Source: Bacillota bacterium (lineage in GTDB: Bacteria; Bacillota; Clostridia; Peptostreptococcales; Anaerovoracaceae). From it: 48,180 nt of DNA. The position numbers and the translations under genes are program-made. Shown in pieces: positions 9,068 to 18,150 of this stretch. The notes under the pieces were generated by a model. The model saw only the letters and a list, made by a program, of their open reading frames with translations. It was not told the DNA's origin and did not search any database. The first letter of the stretch is position 1, and each line of letters opens with the position of its first letter. The stretch is taken from the NCBI GenBank assembly GCA_017431785.1, contig JAFRKJ010000057.1, positions 1 to 48,180 on the forward strand, in the 5' to 3' direction.

Positions 9068-9721
9068 TTATTCTGTTTCTGACTTTTCTTCCTGTTCTGT
9101 CGGCTCTGCTTGCTCTTCTACTGCATCAGATACTGCCAGATCTTCCTGTACTTCCGGATTCACTGCTGCATCTGTCTCCTCAGAAGTCTCTACAGCTTCC
9201 GCAGCAGGAAACTCCGTGACACCATCTTTGTTCAGCTGGAAGCTCTCCGGTAAAAGCTGCGTCAGATTCCGCAATCTGATCTGCTTATCCGCTTTCGTGA
9301 CAACCGTGATTTCAGGAGCAAACTCGCTCATGAACTGTCTGCAGATCCCACATGGCAGAGCCTCTTCATCTCCGGCTGAAACGGCGATCGCAATGAATGG
9401 ATTCTGACCGATATCGTAATTCAGAACACCATCTGAAATCGCTTTTGCAAAGGCAACACGCTCTGCGCAGAGTGTCGCGCCATAGGAACCGTTTTCAATA
9501 TTGACACCTGTATATATCTTATTGACAGGAAGCACGGAATCCTCATTCGGTCTGACAAGAAGCGCCGCACCCACTCTGAAATCAGAATAAGGGGCATATG
9601 CATTTTTCCTCGCATTCTCAGCAGCGTAGTACAGATCTTCCAGTTTTTTCAGATTGGCAGTTTTCTGTGTCTTTGCCGGTTTCAACTCAGCAGATTCTTC
9701 CTTATTTTTCTTTCCAAACAT
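9068..9721 (-). CDS. cdd: Cytidine deaminase with acidic C-terminal tail
   Basis: Deaminates cytidine/deoxycytidine to uridine/deoxyuridine in pyrimidine salvage. The zinc site is complete: CAE at residues 85-87 and PCGIC at 123-127. The substrate segment VNIENGSYGATLCAE is typical of the homotetrameric class. The 217 residues exceed the usual 130-145. There is a Lys-rich N-terminal extension of about 25 residues and a Glu/Ala/Val-rich tail from about 170 to 217. The GGAGG site before ATG 9721 supports the long N terminus. It lies 29 bases after the formate channel gene and 23 before polA. Because of the extensions, activity on a related nucleoside remains possible. Confidence 0.88.
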   Translation of the reverse strand: MFGKKNKEESAELKPAKTQKTANLKKLEDLYYAAENARKNAYAPYSDFRVGAALLVRPNEDSVLPVNKIYTGVNIENGSYGATLCAERVAFAKAISDGVLNYDIGQNPFIAIAVSAGDEEALPCGICRQFMSEFAPEITVVTKADKQIRLRNLTQLLPESFQLNKDGVTEFPAAEAVETSEETDAAVNPEVQEDLAVSDAVEEQAEPTEQEEKSETE

Positions 9722-9750
9722 TTTTGACCTCCGTCACATCATTATCACTG

Positions 9751-10572
9751 TTACTTGTGATCCCTGTAGCATCCCCAGTAGGTTACGCCAACGAAGATGG
9801 AGCCTCCGATGATGTTGCCTATGGTGACAGGAAGCAGATTTTTTATCAGAAATCCGAATAGTGTGAGCGAACCAGTGTCAAGGCCCAGCAGGCTCACATA
9901 TGTCTCATTGCCGGCTGCGATCATTCCGGCAGGAATGAAATACATATTCGCAACACTATGTTCAAATCCGGATATAATAAACAATCCTATACAGAACCAG
10001 ATTGCAAAGATCTTACCGATTGTTTCCTGGGACCCTGCCGCCATCCAAACAGCTAGACAAACCAGGAAATTACAGAATATACCGAGTATGACTGCTCTGC
10101 CGAAGCTCAGACTGCATTTGCCGACTGCAGTCTTGACCGTCACTGCGCCGAGCAGTCCTGCCCCGGAATCCCACAGTCCGCTGTACGCAATGCAAAATAC
10201 AATGATCAGAGAACCCACCAGATTGCCGATATATACGATGCTCCAGTTTCTGAGCATCTGGGATATTCTGATTCTTTTATCGAGGATGCCGATCACCATG
10301 AGACAGTTCCCGGTAAATAATTCCGCGCCGCACAGTACGACCATCATCAACCCAACAGGAAATACAGCACCCATAACCACCTTGCCGACCCCGAAAGTGG
10401 CAGGGTCAGAAGTAAGGTTAAAGGACGCCATAAGAGAAGCCTGCGCGCCGAGCGCGATGAAAGCTCCGGCGAGCATGGCAAGAACAAAAAGTTTTCCTGT
10501 GCTGCCTTCTGCTTTCGGCAGCGAACCTTCTGACTGTTTGATCATGATTTCACGCGGTGTAAGTGCGGTCAT
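9751..10572 (-). CDS. Formate/nitrite transporter family channel
   Basis: A 273-residue pentameric FNT-family channel of the FocA type that moves small monocarboxylates or related anions across the cytoplasmic membrane. The sequence shows the amphipathic N terminus (TPREIMIKQ), GAFIALGAQ in the first helix, CGAELFTGNCLMV in the second helix/loop region and GFEHSVANMYFIPAGM in the pore region, as expected for FNT proteins. Six membrane helices are predictable. A GGAG site precedes the ATG. No formate lyase or nitrite reductase gene is nearby, so formate, nitrite, hydrosulfide and lactate are all open. A terminator just upstream of its ribosome site raises the possibility of attenuation. Confidence 0.92.
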   Translation of the reverse strand: MTALTPREIMIKQSEGSLPKAEGSTGKLFVLAMLAGAFIALGAQASLMASFNLTSDPATFGVGKVVMGAVFPVGLMMVVLCGAELFTGNCLMVIGILDKRIRISQMLRNWSIVYIGNLVGSLIIVFCIAYSGLWDSGAGLLGAVTVKTAVGKCSLSFGRAVILGIFCNFLVCLAVWMAAGSQETIGKIFAIWFCIGLFIISGFEHSVANMYFIPAGMIAAGNETYVSLLGLDTGSLTLFGFLIKNLLPVTIGNIIGGSIFVGVTYWGCYRDHK

Positions 10573-10598
10573 GAATCGATTCTCCTTTTCTAATCAAA

Positions 10599-10634
10599 CC
10601 GATAAAAAACAATAATCCCGACATGCCGTCAGGG
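10599..10634 (-). terminator. Terminator between structured RNA and channel gene
   Basis: On the minus strand CCCTGAC (10628-10634) pairs with GTCGGG (10617-10622), followed by ATTATTGTTTTTTATC. It ends about 25 bases before the FNT start codon. It either ends the structured RNA or works as an attenuator. The 5' arm CCTGAC is also complementary to GTCAGG in the RNA upstream. Confidence 0.75.
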
Positions 10635-10770
10635 TTATAATTCACGCCCTAACGAATGTTAGGTGGGTATCCTGCCTCTGCCGTCTGTCTTCCTGTCGAG
10701 CAGGCCTGACATATTTCAGATGGGACCCGGATTCCCTATGTGATGATGTAGGTTGAATTATAGTTTCCCC
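10635..10770 (-). ncRNA. ssrS: Structured RNA, probable 6S RNA
   Basis: The minus strand can form a 9-bp perfect closing stem (TATAATTCA at 10754-10762 with TGAATTATA at 10636-10644). It encloses a large asymmetric bubble, a small hairpin CCTAAC-ATTC-GTTAGG on the 3' side of the bubble (plus-strand 10648-10663), and a long apical stem that includes CCTGCTC/GAGGCAGG. This overall shape, a closing stem plus an open bubble with a 3'-side hairpin, is that of 6S RNA, which binds RNA polymerase by mimicking an open promoter. No reading frame of note is present. The alternative is a cis-acting leader of the downstream channel gene. I recognise the fold by eye only; an Rfam RF00013 search would settle it. 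Confidence 0.6.
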
Positions 10771-10790
10771 AACGAACACTTCAGGATTAT

Positions 10791-10816
10791 TTACAATATC
10801 GTGTTGCAATATCGTG
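10791..10816. repeat. Tandem 13-bp direct repeat
   Basis: Two adjacent copies of TTACAATATCGTG (10791-10803) and TTGCAATATCGTG (10804-10816), 12 of 13 bases identical. They lie just upstream of the structured RNA and downstream of yebC. An inverted repeat ATATCGTGATAT-like segment overlaps the second copy. It may be a protein-binding site; nothing more can be said. Confidence 0.6.
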
Positions 10817-10823
10817 ATATAGT

Positions 10824-10840
10824 ACCAGCTTACGGCTGGT
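10824..10840 (-). terminator. Weak hairpin after yebC
   Basis: A 6-bp stem ACCAGC/GCTGGT (10824-10829 with 10835-10840), 14 bases after the yebC stop on the minus strand. There is no U tract, so termination would be weak. Confidence 0.3.
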
Positions 10841-10853
10841 GAAAACTACAGCT

Positions 10854-11585
10854 CTATTCTATGCTTTCCAGATCTACGCTGCAGTTGTGATGTACTTTCT
10901 GTACGTCATCATTATCTTCCAGGATGTCGATCATCTTCTTCAGTTTCTTGAGATCCTTTTCATCCTTAGGAGCCGCTTCCATGGATGGAACAAATTCGAT
11001 TTCTGACTCAACGAATTCATATCCGGCATCTGTCAGAGCACTGTGTACATCTGTATAAACAGACGGATCTGTCAGAATTTCGAAACTGTCTTCGTTAACA
11101 ATCATGTCATCGGCGCCTGCATCCAGTGCAACCATCATCAGCTCATCTTCATCGATTTCATCAGTCTTCTCAATGATGATAACGCCTTTGCGGGCGAACA
11201 TATAGGACACACAACCTGGTGTTCCCAGATTTCCGCCGTGCTTGTCGAATGTGGATCTTACTGCTGATGTAGTTCTGTTGGTATTGTCTGTCAGTGCTTC
11301 TACGATAACTGCAACGCCGCCAACGCCATATCCTTCAAAGCTCAGTTCTGAATAGGATTCTCCCTCCAGTTCTCCGGTACCTTTCTTGATCGCTCTCTTT
11401 ATATTATCGTTCGGCATGCCGATAGCTTTTGCCTTTTCGATTGCAACTCTGAGTGTCGCATTGTATTCAGGATCCCCGCCTGCCTTGGCAGCTACGATAA
11501 TCTGTCTGCCGTACTTTGTAAACATTGCTGAGCGCTTGGAATCCTGCGCTGCTTTTCTTCCTGCTATAGTTCCGTGTCTTCCCAT
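10854..11585 (-). CDS. yebC: YebC/PmpR-family regulatory protein
   Basis: A 243-residue cytosolic protein of the YebC family. Members act as transcriptional regulators, and recent work links some of them to translation of proline-rich stretches. The sequence starts with the family signature MGRHGTIAGRKAAQDSKR, followed by NDNIKRAIKKG and the GGVAVIVEALTDNTNRT core. The length matches the family. An AAGGAGG site precedes the ATG, and a clear promoter lies upstream. It is probably a single-gene unit followed by the structured RNA. Confidence 0.94.
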   Translation of the reverse strand: MGRHGTIAGRKAAQDSKRSAMFTKYGRQIIVAAKAGGDPEYNATLRVAIEKAKAIGMPNDNIKRAIKKGTGELEGESYSELSFEGYGVGGVAVIVEALTDNTNRTTSAVRSTFDKHGGNLGTPGCVSYMFARKGVIIIEKTDEIDEDELMMVALDAGADDMIVNEDSFEILTDPSVYTDVHSALTDAGYEFVESEIEFVPSMEAAPKDEKDLKKLKKMIDILEDNDDVQKVHHNCSVDLESIE

Positions 11586-11621
11586 AAAGACGCCTCCTTA
11601 AATATGTTTTTCGTTATCTCT

Positions 11622-11650
11622 ATTCTATCCCCTATCGTCATTCTCTGCAA
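11622..11650 (-). promoter_or_regulatory. Sigma-A promoter of yebC
   Basis: TTGCAG (11645-11650), a 17-base spacer and TAGAAT (11622-11627) on the minus strand, about 36 bases before the yebC ATG. Confidence 0.75.
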
Positions 11651-11671
11651 GTTCTTTCGCCCGTTCAAGTG

Positions 11672-14600
11672 TTACTGCTGTGACTCTTTGAGGTTTTTGT
11701 GTGCAGTCGTCATCATCAGTTTGATACGATTCAGCTGATTGACATGGGATGCACCCGGGTCAAAGTCAATGGCAACGATATTGGCCTTCGGGCTGAACTT
11801 ACGCATCGCCTTCATCATGCCTTTGCCTGTTACGTGGTTCGGAAGGCATGCAAATGGCTGCAGACATGCGATGTTTTCCACACCATTTTCAATCAGTTCC
11901 ACCATTTCACCCGTGAGAAGCCATCCTTCGCCGCACTGGTTGCCCAGGGAGATGACCTGCTGTGCAGATTTTGCAGTTTCCTCTATGTGGGCCGGCTCTT
12001 TGAATCGCTTGGATTCTCTGAGCGCAACTCTTGCAGGTTTCCTGAGCTTCTCAAGAATTGCGATGGCGGCATTATTACCCTTCATCTGCATGTAAGTTCC
12101 GGAAAGGTGCTCGTAGTTGAATGTCTTGTTGTACATTCCATAGAGTATGAAGTCGAGAAGGTCAAGTACGACAGCTTCGCCTCCTTCTTCCTCGATTACC
12201 CCGACGATGTCATTGTTCGCTGTCGGATGGTACTTAACCAGAATCTCGCCGACTACACCGACCTTCGGTTTCTTGATATCGCGCAAAGGCAGTTCATCGA
12301 AGTCCAGGCAGATTCCCTTGCAGTTCTTCTTGAATTCATTCCAGTTGCCGTTTCTGCAGTTCTCCATGGCGATCTCATTCCACTTCTCATAGAGAGCGTT
12401 AGCACTGCCAGGTTCCACCTCATATGGCCTTGTTGAATAGAGAACTCTCATGAACAGATCACCGTATACGACTGCCATCATGCCTTTCTTGATGAGGTTC
12501 CAGTCCATCAGGTTGAATCCAGGGTTCTTCTCCAGGCCTGCCATATTGACTGATATGATCGGTATCTGCGACATATCCAGATCCTTCAGCGCTTTACGCA
12601 GCAGTGAAACATAATTGGATGCTCTGCACTGCCCTCCTGTCTGTGACATGAAGATCGCTGTCCGATCAAGATCATACTCGCCTGATTTCAGAGCCGCTAT
12701 GGTCTGTCCCAGCGTTACGATCGTCGGATAGCATGCGTCGTTGTTGACATACTTCAGTCCTTCGTCTACAGCATGCACACTGACAGGCGGAAGCTGCTTC
12801 GCATTGTATCCGCAGGATTTCATCATTGCCTCCACCAGATTCCAGTGGATCGGAGACATCTGCGGCATCATGATCGTGTAGTTGTCATCCCGCATCTTTT
12901 TGGTGAAGTAAGCGCGTTCATACGGTGAATTGTCAGGTTTTGCTTTGACCCCGTTCTTCTCTCGTTCCGACATAGCTGCGCGCAAGGATCTGATTCTGAT
13001 CTTAGCGGCACCCAGATTGGAACCTTCGTCAATTTTCAGAACGGTATAGAGCTTATTGTTCTTGTGGCATATCTCCTGCACCTGATCCGTTGTAACAGCA
13101 TCGAGACCGCAGCCGAAGGAGTTCAGCTGAATCATCTCGATATCATTTCTCGTGCCTGCAAATATCGCTGCCCGGTACATTCTCGAGTGGTACATCCACT
13201 GGTCGAGGACTCGAATCGGTCTTTCGAGTTTCGCCTTGTGCGCAATAGAATCCTCTGTGAGAACGACCATACCAAAGGAGTTGATCATCTTGTCGAGACC
13301 GTGGTTGATCTCAGGATCAACGTGATAAGGTCTTCCGGCGAGGATAATGCTTTTGACACCATGTTCTTCTGCATACTTCAACGCTTCTTCCCCGGCGTTT
13401 CTCATATCCTTATGGAACTGTTCATCTTCCCGGCGCGCCTGTCTGACAGCGTGTCTGATTTCCTGCTTTGTAATGCCTTTGTCCTTCAGGACATCCGCAA
13501 GTTCATCTATGAGGTACTTGTCATTATCGTAAGGCAGGAATGGATGCATAAAGTCAATTCCATTCTCCGCAATGACCTCATCCATGTTGTTTGCAATGAC
13601 CTCAGGGTACGTTGCAACGATTGGACAATTGTAGTGGTTCGGCTGCTTCGGATCCTCTACGCGCTCATAGTTGATGCTCGGATAGAAAATGAATCTGAGA
13701 CCGTGCTCAGCCAGCCATTTGATATGTCCGTGCACGATCTTCGCCGGATAACAAGCCGTATCGGACGAAATGGTATCCATGCCCATCTCATAGATGGATT
13801 TGCGGGACTGCGGTGAAAGTACTACACTGTATCCCAGTTCCGTCCAGAACGTGAACCAGAACGGATAATTTTCATACATGTTGAGTACTCTAGGAATACC
13901 CACTTCCCCTCTCGGCGCATCCTCCGCCTTCAAAGGGATGTACTGGAACAATCTGTTGAATTTATATTCATAGAGGTTCGGCAGTTCGCTGTGCGTGGCT
14001 TCTGTCTTGCCTTCTCCTTTTTCACATCTGTTTCCGGTGATGAGTCTGCTTCCGTCTGCGAACTTATTGATGGTCAGCAGACAGTTGTTCTCGCATCTTC
14101 TGCATCTCGTCGTGGATGTTTCAACATCGAAACTCTCCAGTTCATCTCTCTTCAGCAGACTGGACTCTCCGCCCTTATAATTGCTGCGGGCGATCAATGC
14201 AGCGCCGAATGCGCCCATCAGACCTGAAATGTCAGGACGAACCACGTCTTTGCCGAGTATCTTCTCGATGGATCTGAGCACTGCTTCATTCAGGAAGGTT
14301 CCGCCCTGAACGACGACTTTTTCACCGGCATCCTCAGGATTTCTGAGCTTGATGACTTTGTAAAGGGCGTTTTTGATGACAGAGTAAGACAGACCTGCGG
14401 AAATATCTCCAATGGTGGCGCCTTCCTTCTGTGCCTGCTTTACCTTGGAATTCATAAATACGGTGCATCTGGTACCCAGATCAACCGGACCTTCTGCGAA
14501 GAGTGCCTCCTGTGCAAAATCAGGAACGCTCATCTGAACCGATTTGGCGTATGTTTCAATGAAGGAACCGCATCCGGAAGAACAGGCCTCATTGAGCATA

Positions 14601-15904
14601 ATGTCATAAATAGCGTTGTCCTGTATCTTCATGCACTTCATGTCCTGTCCGCCGATATCCAGGATAAATTCAACACCAGGCAGGAACTCTTCAGCACCTT
14701 TATAGTGAGCCATCGTCTCAATTTCTCCCATGTCACACTTAAAGGCTGCCTTGATGAGATTTTCTCCGTATCCTGTAACTGCCGTGCCGCCGATATAGCA
14801 GCCTTCCGGCATTTTATCGTAAACATCCTTGAGCATCTCGATAATCGGTGCGATCGGCTTACCGCGATTGCTCCGGTAGAAAGTATAGAGGACATTTTTC
14901 TCATCATCGATAACGATGGATTTTGTTGTTGTTGATCCTGCGTCAATACCCAGGAACAGTCTTCCCTTCGCCTCAGAAAACGGCTTGCGCTTGACTTTTG
15001 CTCTGTCGTGACGTTCTTTGAACGCTTCGTATTCCTGCTGGTCTTTGAACAGCGGCTCAATGCGCGCAGTATCGCTGAGCTCGCTCTGGTCAGCATTGGC
15101 AAGTCTCGTCATGATATCTCCGAGACTGGTCTCTTCTTTCTCTCCAGCAAGAAGCGCAGCTCCCACTGCAACGAAGAGTTTGCCGTCTTCCGGTATGATA
15201 ACTTCTTCCGGTTTTAGTTTGAGCGTTTCAATGAATCTCTCTCTCAGTTCCGGAAGGAAGCTCAAAGGACCACCGAGGAATGCAACTTTACCCTTGATTG
15301 GATGTCCGCATGCCAGACCGGAAATCGTCTGGTCGACAACCGCCTGGAATATAGATGCTGCCAGATTTTCGATCTTGGCTCCATCATTGATCAGCGGCTG
15401 GATATCAGTTTTTGCGAATACACCGCATCTGGCCGCAATCGGATAGATCAGAGTATGGTGTTTTGATGCCTCATTCAGACCGTCTGCATCTGTATTGAGC
15501 AGCACTGCCATCTGGTCGATGAAAGCACCGGTACCGCCTGCGCAAGTACCGTTCATTCTCTGTTCGATCGTCTGTCCATAGAAAGTGATCTTGGCATCTT
15601 CCCCACCAAGTTCGATCGCCGTATCTGTTTCCGGGATCAGTGTCTGTACTGCCTTACTGCAGGAAATGACTTCCTGCTCGAAAGGCACCTTGATCAGCTT
15701 CGCGATACTCAGCCCGCCGGAGCCTGTGATGACAGCCTGGATCGTCTTATCTCCAAACTCTTCATGCGCTTCTTTGATCAGTTCCTGCACCTTTAGGAAC
15801 GCATTGGACATATGCCTTTCGTATCTGCTGTAGATGATATTGTTGTCATCATCCAGAAATACAAGTTTTACTGTTGTAGATCCTACGTCTATTCCTAATC
15901 TCAT
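11672..15904 (-). CDS. Giant 2-hydroxyacyl-CoA dehydratase activase-like protein
   Basis: A 1,410-residue protein with two ASKHA ATPase modules, [13 protein letters not shown] at residue 1 and [11 protein letters not shown] at about 320. The second carries Cys residues in ACSSGCGSF (about 441) and GTRC that resemble the ligands of the shared [4Fe-4S] cluster in the HgdC/BadG activators. A Cys cluster (RCRRCENNC) follows at about 600, then a long DUF2229/HgdB-like region to the end. Activases use ATP to push one electron into radical dehydratases such as (R)-2-hydroxyglutaryl-CoA dehydratase. No dehydratase subunits are encoded nearby. This fused architecture occurs in many Clostridia with an unproven substrate. 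ATG 15904 was chosen because family sequences begin at MRLGID; GGACGGG precedes it. Confidence 0.9.
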   Translation of the reverse strand: MRLGIDVGSTTVKLVFLDDDNNIIYSRYERHMSNAFLKVQELIKEAHEEFGDKTIQAVITGSGGLSIAKLIKVPFEQEVISCSKAVQTLIPETDTAIELGGEDAKITFYGQTIEQRMNGTCAGGTGAFIDQMAVLLNTDADGLNEASKHHTLIYPIAARCGVFAKTDIQPLINDGAKIENLAASIFQAVVDQTISGLACGHPIKGKVAFLGGPLSFLPELRERFIETLKLKPEEVIIPEDGKLFVAVGAALLAGEKEETSLGDIMTRLANADQSELSDTARIEPLFKDQQEYEAFKERHDRAKVKRKPFSEAKGRLFLGIDAGSTTTKSIVIDDEKNVLYTFYRSNRGKPIAPIIEMLKDVYDKMPEGCYIGGTAVTGYGENLIKAAFKCDMGEIETMAHYKGAEEFLPGVEFILDIGGQDMKCMKIQDNAIYDIMLNEACSSGCGSFIETYAKSVQMSVPDFAQEALFAEGPVDLGTRCTVFMNSKVKQAQKEGATIGDISAGLSYSVIKNALYKVIKLRNPEDAGEKVVVQGGTFLNEAVLRSIEKILGKDVVRPDISGLMGAFGAALIARSNYKGGESSLLKRDELESFDVETSTTRCRRCENNCLLTINKFADGSRLITGNRCEKGEGKTEATHSELPNLYEYKFNRLFQYIPLKAEDAPRGEVGIPRVLNMYENYPFWFTFWTELGYSVVLSPQSRKSIYEMGMDTISSDTACYPAKIVHGHIKWLAEHGLRFIFYPSINYERVEDPKQPNHYNCPIVATYPEVIANNMDEVIAENGIDFMHPFLPYDNDKYLIDELADVLKDKGITKQEIRHAVRQARREDEQFHKDMRNAGEEALKYAEEHGVKSIILAGRPYHVDPEINHGLDKMINSFGMVVLTEDSIAHKAKLERPIRVLDQWMYHSRMYRAAIFAGTRNDIEMIQLNSFGCGLDAVTTDQVQEICHKNNKLYTVLKIDEGSNLGAAKIRIRSLRAAMSEREKNGVKAKPDNSPYERAYFTKKMRDDNYTIMMPQMSPIHWNLVEAMMKSCGYNAKQLPPVSVHAVDEGLKYVNNDACYPTIVTLGQTIAALKSGEYDLDRTAIFMSQTGGQCRASNYVSLLRKALKDLDMSQIPIISVNMAGLEKNPGFNLMDWNLIKKGMMAVVYGDLFMRVLYSTRPYEVEPGSANALYEKWNEIAMENCRNGNWNEFKKNCKGICLDFDELPLRDIKKPKVGVVGEILVKYHPTANNDIVGVIEEEGGEAVVLDLLDFILYGMYNKTFNYEHLSGTYMQMKGNNAAIAILEKLRKPARVALRESKRFKEPAHIEETAKSAQQVISLGNQCGEGWLLTGEMVELIENGVENIACLQPFACLPNHVTGKGMMKAMRKFSPKANIVAIDFDPGASHVNQLNRIKLMMTTAHKNLKESQQ

Positions 15905-15973
15905 ATAAACCCGTCCTATAATCAATTACTACATATATATGCAAATAATATTTCCAATAAAAAACCAAGCTAT

Positions 15974-16001
15974 ATTATACCCCAAAAAATACTGTATGCA
16001 A
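15974..16001 (-). promoter_or_regulatory. Promoter of the activase gene
   Basis: TTGCAT (15996-16001), a 16-base spacer and TATAAT (15974-15979) on the minus strand, about 70 bases before the ATG. It is divergent from a promoter with the same boxes and spacing at 16034-16061. Confidence 0.7.
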
Positions 16002-16033
16002 CAATGCTTTTGTAAAATCTTCCGCACATGTTT

Positions 16034-16074
16034 TGCATAATCTTCATGTTTCAAATATAATGAATTTCATGAAG
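16034..16074 (+). promoter_or_regulatory. Promoter and palindrome of the plus-strand gene
   Basis: TTGCAT (16034-16039), 16 bases, TATAAT (16056-16061), then 7 bases to ATG 16069. The 7-bp inverted repeat CTTCATG (16042-16048) and CATGAAG (16068-16074) brackets the -10 box and the start codon. No ribosome binding site fits, so the transcript is probably leaderless. The palindrome may be an operator. Confidence 0.6.
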
Positions 16075-16671
16075 AGCACGATTACAAAGACAACATATCA
16101 GGCAATTTATCGCCTGCTTGACAGGGTTTCTCCTGTTGATTTTGACTGCGGGATTCTCTGCGGCGCAGCTTGCTGCCTTTGCGACTATATCCCGGAAGAT
16201 ATCCCCTACACCGCTGATGGTGATGAAAATGCCGACAGCTATATGGGGTTGATGCTGCTGCCCGGTGAAGAGCAGGTCTACGATGGATCTGACGATGAGT
16301 GGATCGAATGGGGTTCTATTCTCGCAGAGGATTATGACTATCCGGAGAGTTGGCATGGGCGTGTTCCGTTCATACAGTGTCGCACTGCTCCCCTCTGCAA
16401 CAGAAACAAACGGCCGATTCAGTGTCGTACGTTCCCGCTGTCTCCACACATTGACGCCGACGGCATATTTCATATCATTCTTCACGCAGATGAACTTCCC
16501 TACGAGTGTCCGCTGATTCGGGACTTCGTCAGACTGAACGACGATTTTATCCGGGCAACCTACACATGCTGGAAGCACCTGATCAGGGATCCATTGATTC
16601 GAGACCTTGTTATAATGGATTCCGATGACAGGATCGATGACGGTGTGCCGCTCATTTATCTTTATCCATAA
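16069..16671 (+). CDS. Cysteine-rich protein, possibly YkgJ-like metal binding
   Basis: The only plus-strand protein gene in the window, 200 residues from ATG 16069. Cysteines cluster near the N terminus (CGILCGAACCLC, about residues 20-31), in the middle (QCRTAPLC and QCRTFPLSP) and near the C terminus (ECP, TCW). This spacing suggests an Fe-S or zinc site resembling the CxxCxxCC (YkgJ/UPF0153) group, but I do not recognise a named family with certainty. The body is rich in Asp. There is no signal peptide or membrane segment. ATG 16060 is an alternative start, but it falls inside the -10 box (16056-16061). It is divergent from the activase gene, another iron-sulfur protein, which may or may not be meaningful. 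Confidence 0.75.
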   Translation: MKSTITKTTYQAIYRLLDRVSPVDFDCGILCGAACCLCDYIPEDIPYTADGDENADSYMGLMLLPGEEQVYDGSDDEWIEWGSILAEDYDYPESWHGRVPFIQCRTAPLCNRNKRPIQCRTFPLSPHIDADGIFHIILHADELPYECPLIRDFVRLNDDFIRATYTCWKHLIRDPLIRDLVIMDSDDRIDDGVPLIYLYP

Positions 16672-16675
16672 CGAA

Positions 16676-16700
16676 AACGCCGCATTGCTGCGGCGTTCTG
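16676..16700. terminator. Bidirectional terminator between convergent genes
   Basis: A 9-bp perfect stem AACGCCGCA/TGCGGCGTT (16676-16684 with 16689-16697), followed by TCTGTTTT on the plus strand and by TTTTCG on the minus strand. It serves the Cys-rich gene and the MATE gene. Confidence 0.85.
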
Positions 16701-16715
16701 TTTTATGATTTCTTC

Positions 16716-18068
16716 TTATTCTTCAAGTTTGCTGATGTCTTTTTTGTAAAGCCATACAAAAGCAATGACCAGGTACGTTGTTCCAAGAATCTCCGCCAGC
16801 GGAAATGACCACCAGACGGCATTGAGTCCGTACAGCTTTCCCAGGATGTAAGCAATCGGGAGCACGCCGACGAGCTGTCTGATCAGTGAACTCCAAAGGC
16901 TCAGGAAACCGTGTCCTGTTCCCTGGAAAACGGAGGATGTCATAATACCGTAGGATGCAGGCAGGAAACACCAGCTGACCGCCCGCAGCGCAGGAACGCC
17001 GATATCATACATGTCCTGACTGCCCTGCGCATTGAATGCACTGAGGATCTCATGCGGAAACAGCTGGAACACAATCAGGCCGGCTGCCATGATAGAAAAA
17101 GCGAAGATAAACCCTTTCTTATAGGTCTCCATGAGTCTCTTCTTATTCTTCGCACCGTAATTGAATCCAAGAATCGGGAGCACGCCCTGATTCAGTCCAA
17201 ATACAGGCATAAAGATAAAGGACTGCAGCCTACCGTACACACCCATGACCGCAACGGCAGTCTCCGTGAAGGAATTCAGTATCATATTCATACCGAACTG
17301 CATCACAGATCCGATACATTGCATGAGAATCGCAGGAAAGCCAACTGCATAGATATCTCTGACGATACTGCCCTGCCACTTGAATCCGCGCAGACTGACT
17401 TTGACAGGATGTTTTTTGCCGAAGAGCAGATACTGCCCGAGGATCATAGAAAACAGCTGTCCTGTGACGGTAGAAACCGCCGCACCTGTTACGCCCATCT
17501 CAGGAAATGGTCCGATCCCGAATATGAGAAGCGGATCCAGAACGATATTGGTGATTGCGCCGAGAATGCTGCAGAACATCGGAAAAATCATATTGCCGGT
17601 TGCCTGGATGATCTTCTCGGATGTGACCTGTACAAATACGAACAGAGAACCAATCAGGACGATCGTCATGTATTTTGTTCCCTCGTCGAGAATGAAAGGA
17701 GTATCTGTCATGACTTCCATGATCGGTCTTGACAGAAAGATCCCTACCAATGCGAAACCTGCCCAGTTAAAGAATGACAACCGGTAACCGTGGCTTGCCG
17801 CCAGATTGGCTTCTTCGATTTTTCTCGCACCCAGTCTTCTGGAAATCAATGAATTGATGCCTACGCCTGTTCCTATGGCACAGGACATCATTACCATCTG
17901 CACAGGGAAAATATAGGTGATTGCAGCCAATGCCTCTTCACCGATCCGCGCAACAAAGAAACTGTCCACGATATTGTACAAAGCCAATATCATCATTGAC
18001 AGCATCGCCGGCCAGGCCATATTCAGTATTAATCTGCCAACGGGCATATTGCCCATCTTGTTCTGCAT
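16716..18068 (-). CDS. MATE-family multidrug exporter
   Basis: A 450-residue exporter of the multidrug and toxic compound extrusion family, which couples drug export to Na+ or H+ entry. Twelve hydrophobic segments are arranged as two similar halves. Typical features are the N-terminal GRLILNMAWPAMLSM, ALYNIVDSFFVARIGEEALAA, and the second-half counterpart with FGLNQGVLPILGFNYGA. AAGGGAG precedes the ATG. It has its own strong promoter and lies after the terminator of the heptad-repeat gene, so it is a separate unit. The substrate cannot be inferred. Confidence 0.93.
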   Translation of the reverse strand: MQNKMGNMPVGRLILNMAWPAMLSMMILALYNIVDSFFVARIGEEALAAITYIFPVQMVMMSCAIGTGVGINSLISRRLGARKIEEANLAASHGYRLSFFNWAGFALVGIFLSRPIMEVMTDTPFILDEGTKYMTIVLIGSLFVFVQVTSEKIIQATGNMIFPMFCSILGAITNIVLDPLLIFGIGPFPEMGVTGAAVSTVTGQLFSMILGQYLLFGKKHPVKVSLRGFKWQGSIVRDIYAVGFPAILMQCIGSVMQFGMNMILNSFTETAVAVMGVYGRLQSFIFMPVFGLNQGVLPILGFNYGAKNKKRLMETYKKGFIFAFSIMAAGLIVFQLFPHEILSAFNAQGSQDMYDIGVPALRAVSWCFLPASYGIMTSSVFQGTGHGFLSLWSSLIRQLVGVLPIAYILGKLYGLNAVWWSFPLAEILGTTYLVIAFVWLYKKDISKLEE

Positions 18069-18101
18069 TATTATCTCCCTTGAGTTAATCTAACAAATGG
18101 T

Positions 18102-18130
18102 ATTCTATGTATTGCATGCCGACATGTCAA
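18102..18130 (-). promoter_or_regulatory. Sigma-A promoter of the MATE gene
   Basis: TTGACA (18125-18130), a 17-base spacer and TAGAAT (18102-18107) on the minus strand. The boxes are the same as in the tRNA-Leu(GAG) promoter. Confidence 0.85.
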
Positions 18131-18150
18131 CACATAAACGCAGTGCCAAG

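Noticed and set aside
10635-10770. SRP RNA, RNase P RNA or ZTP riboswitch
   Set aside because: The SRP tetraloop region, the RNase P core motifs and the ZTP core motif could not be found; the overall shape fits 6S better.
13064-13816. Plus-strand frame of 250 codons opposite the activase
   Set aside because: Antisense shadow; no start signal and no recognisable domain.
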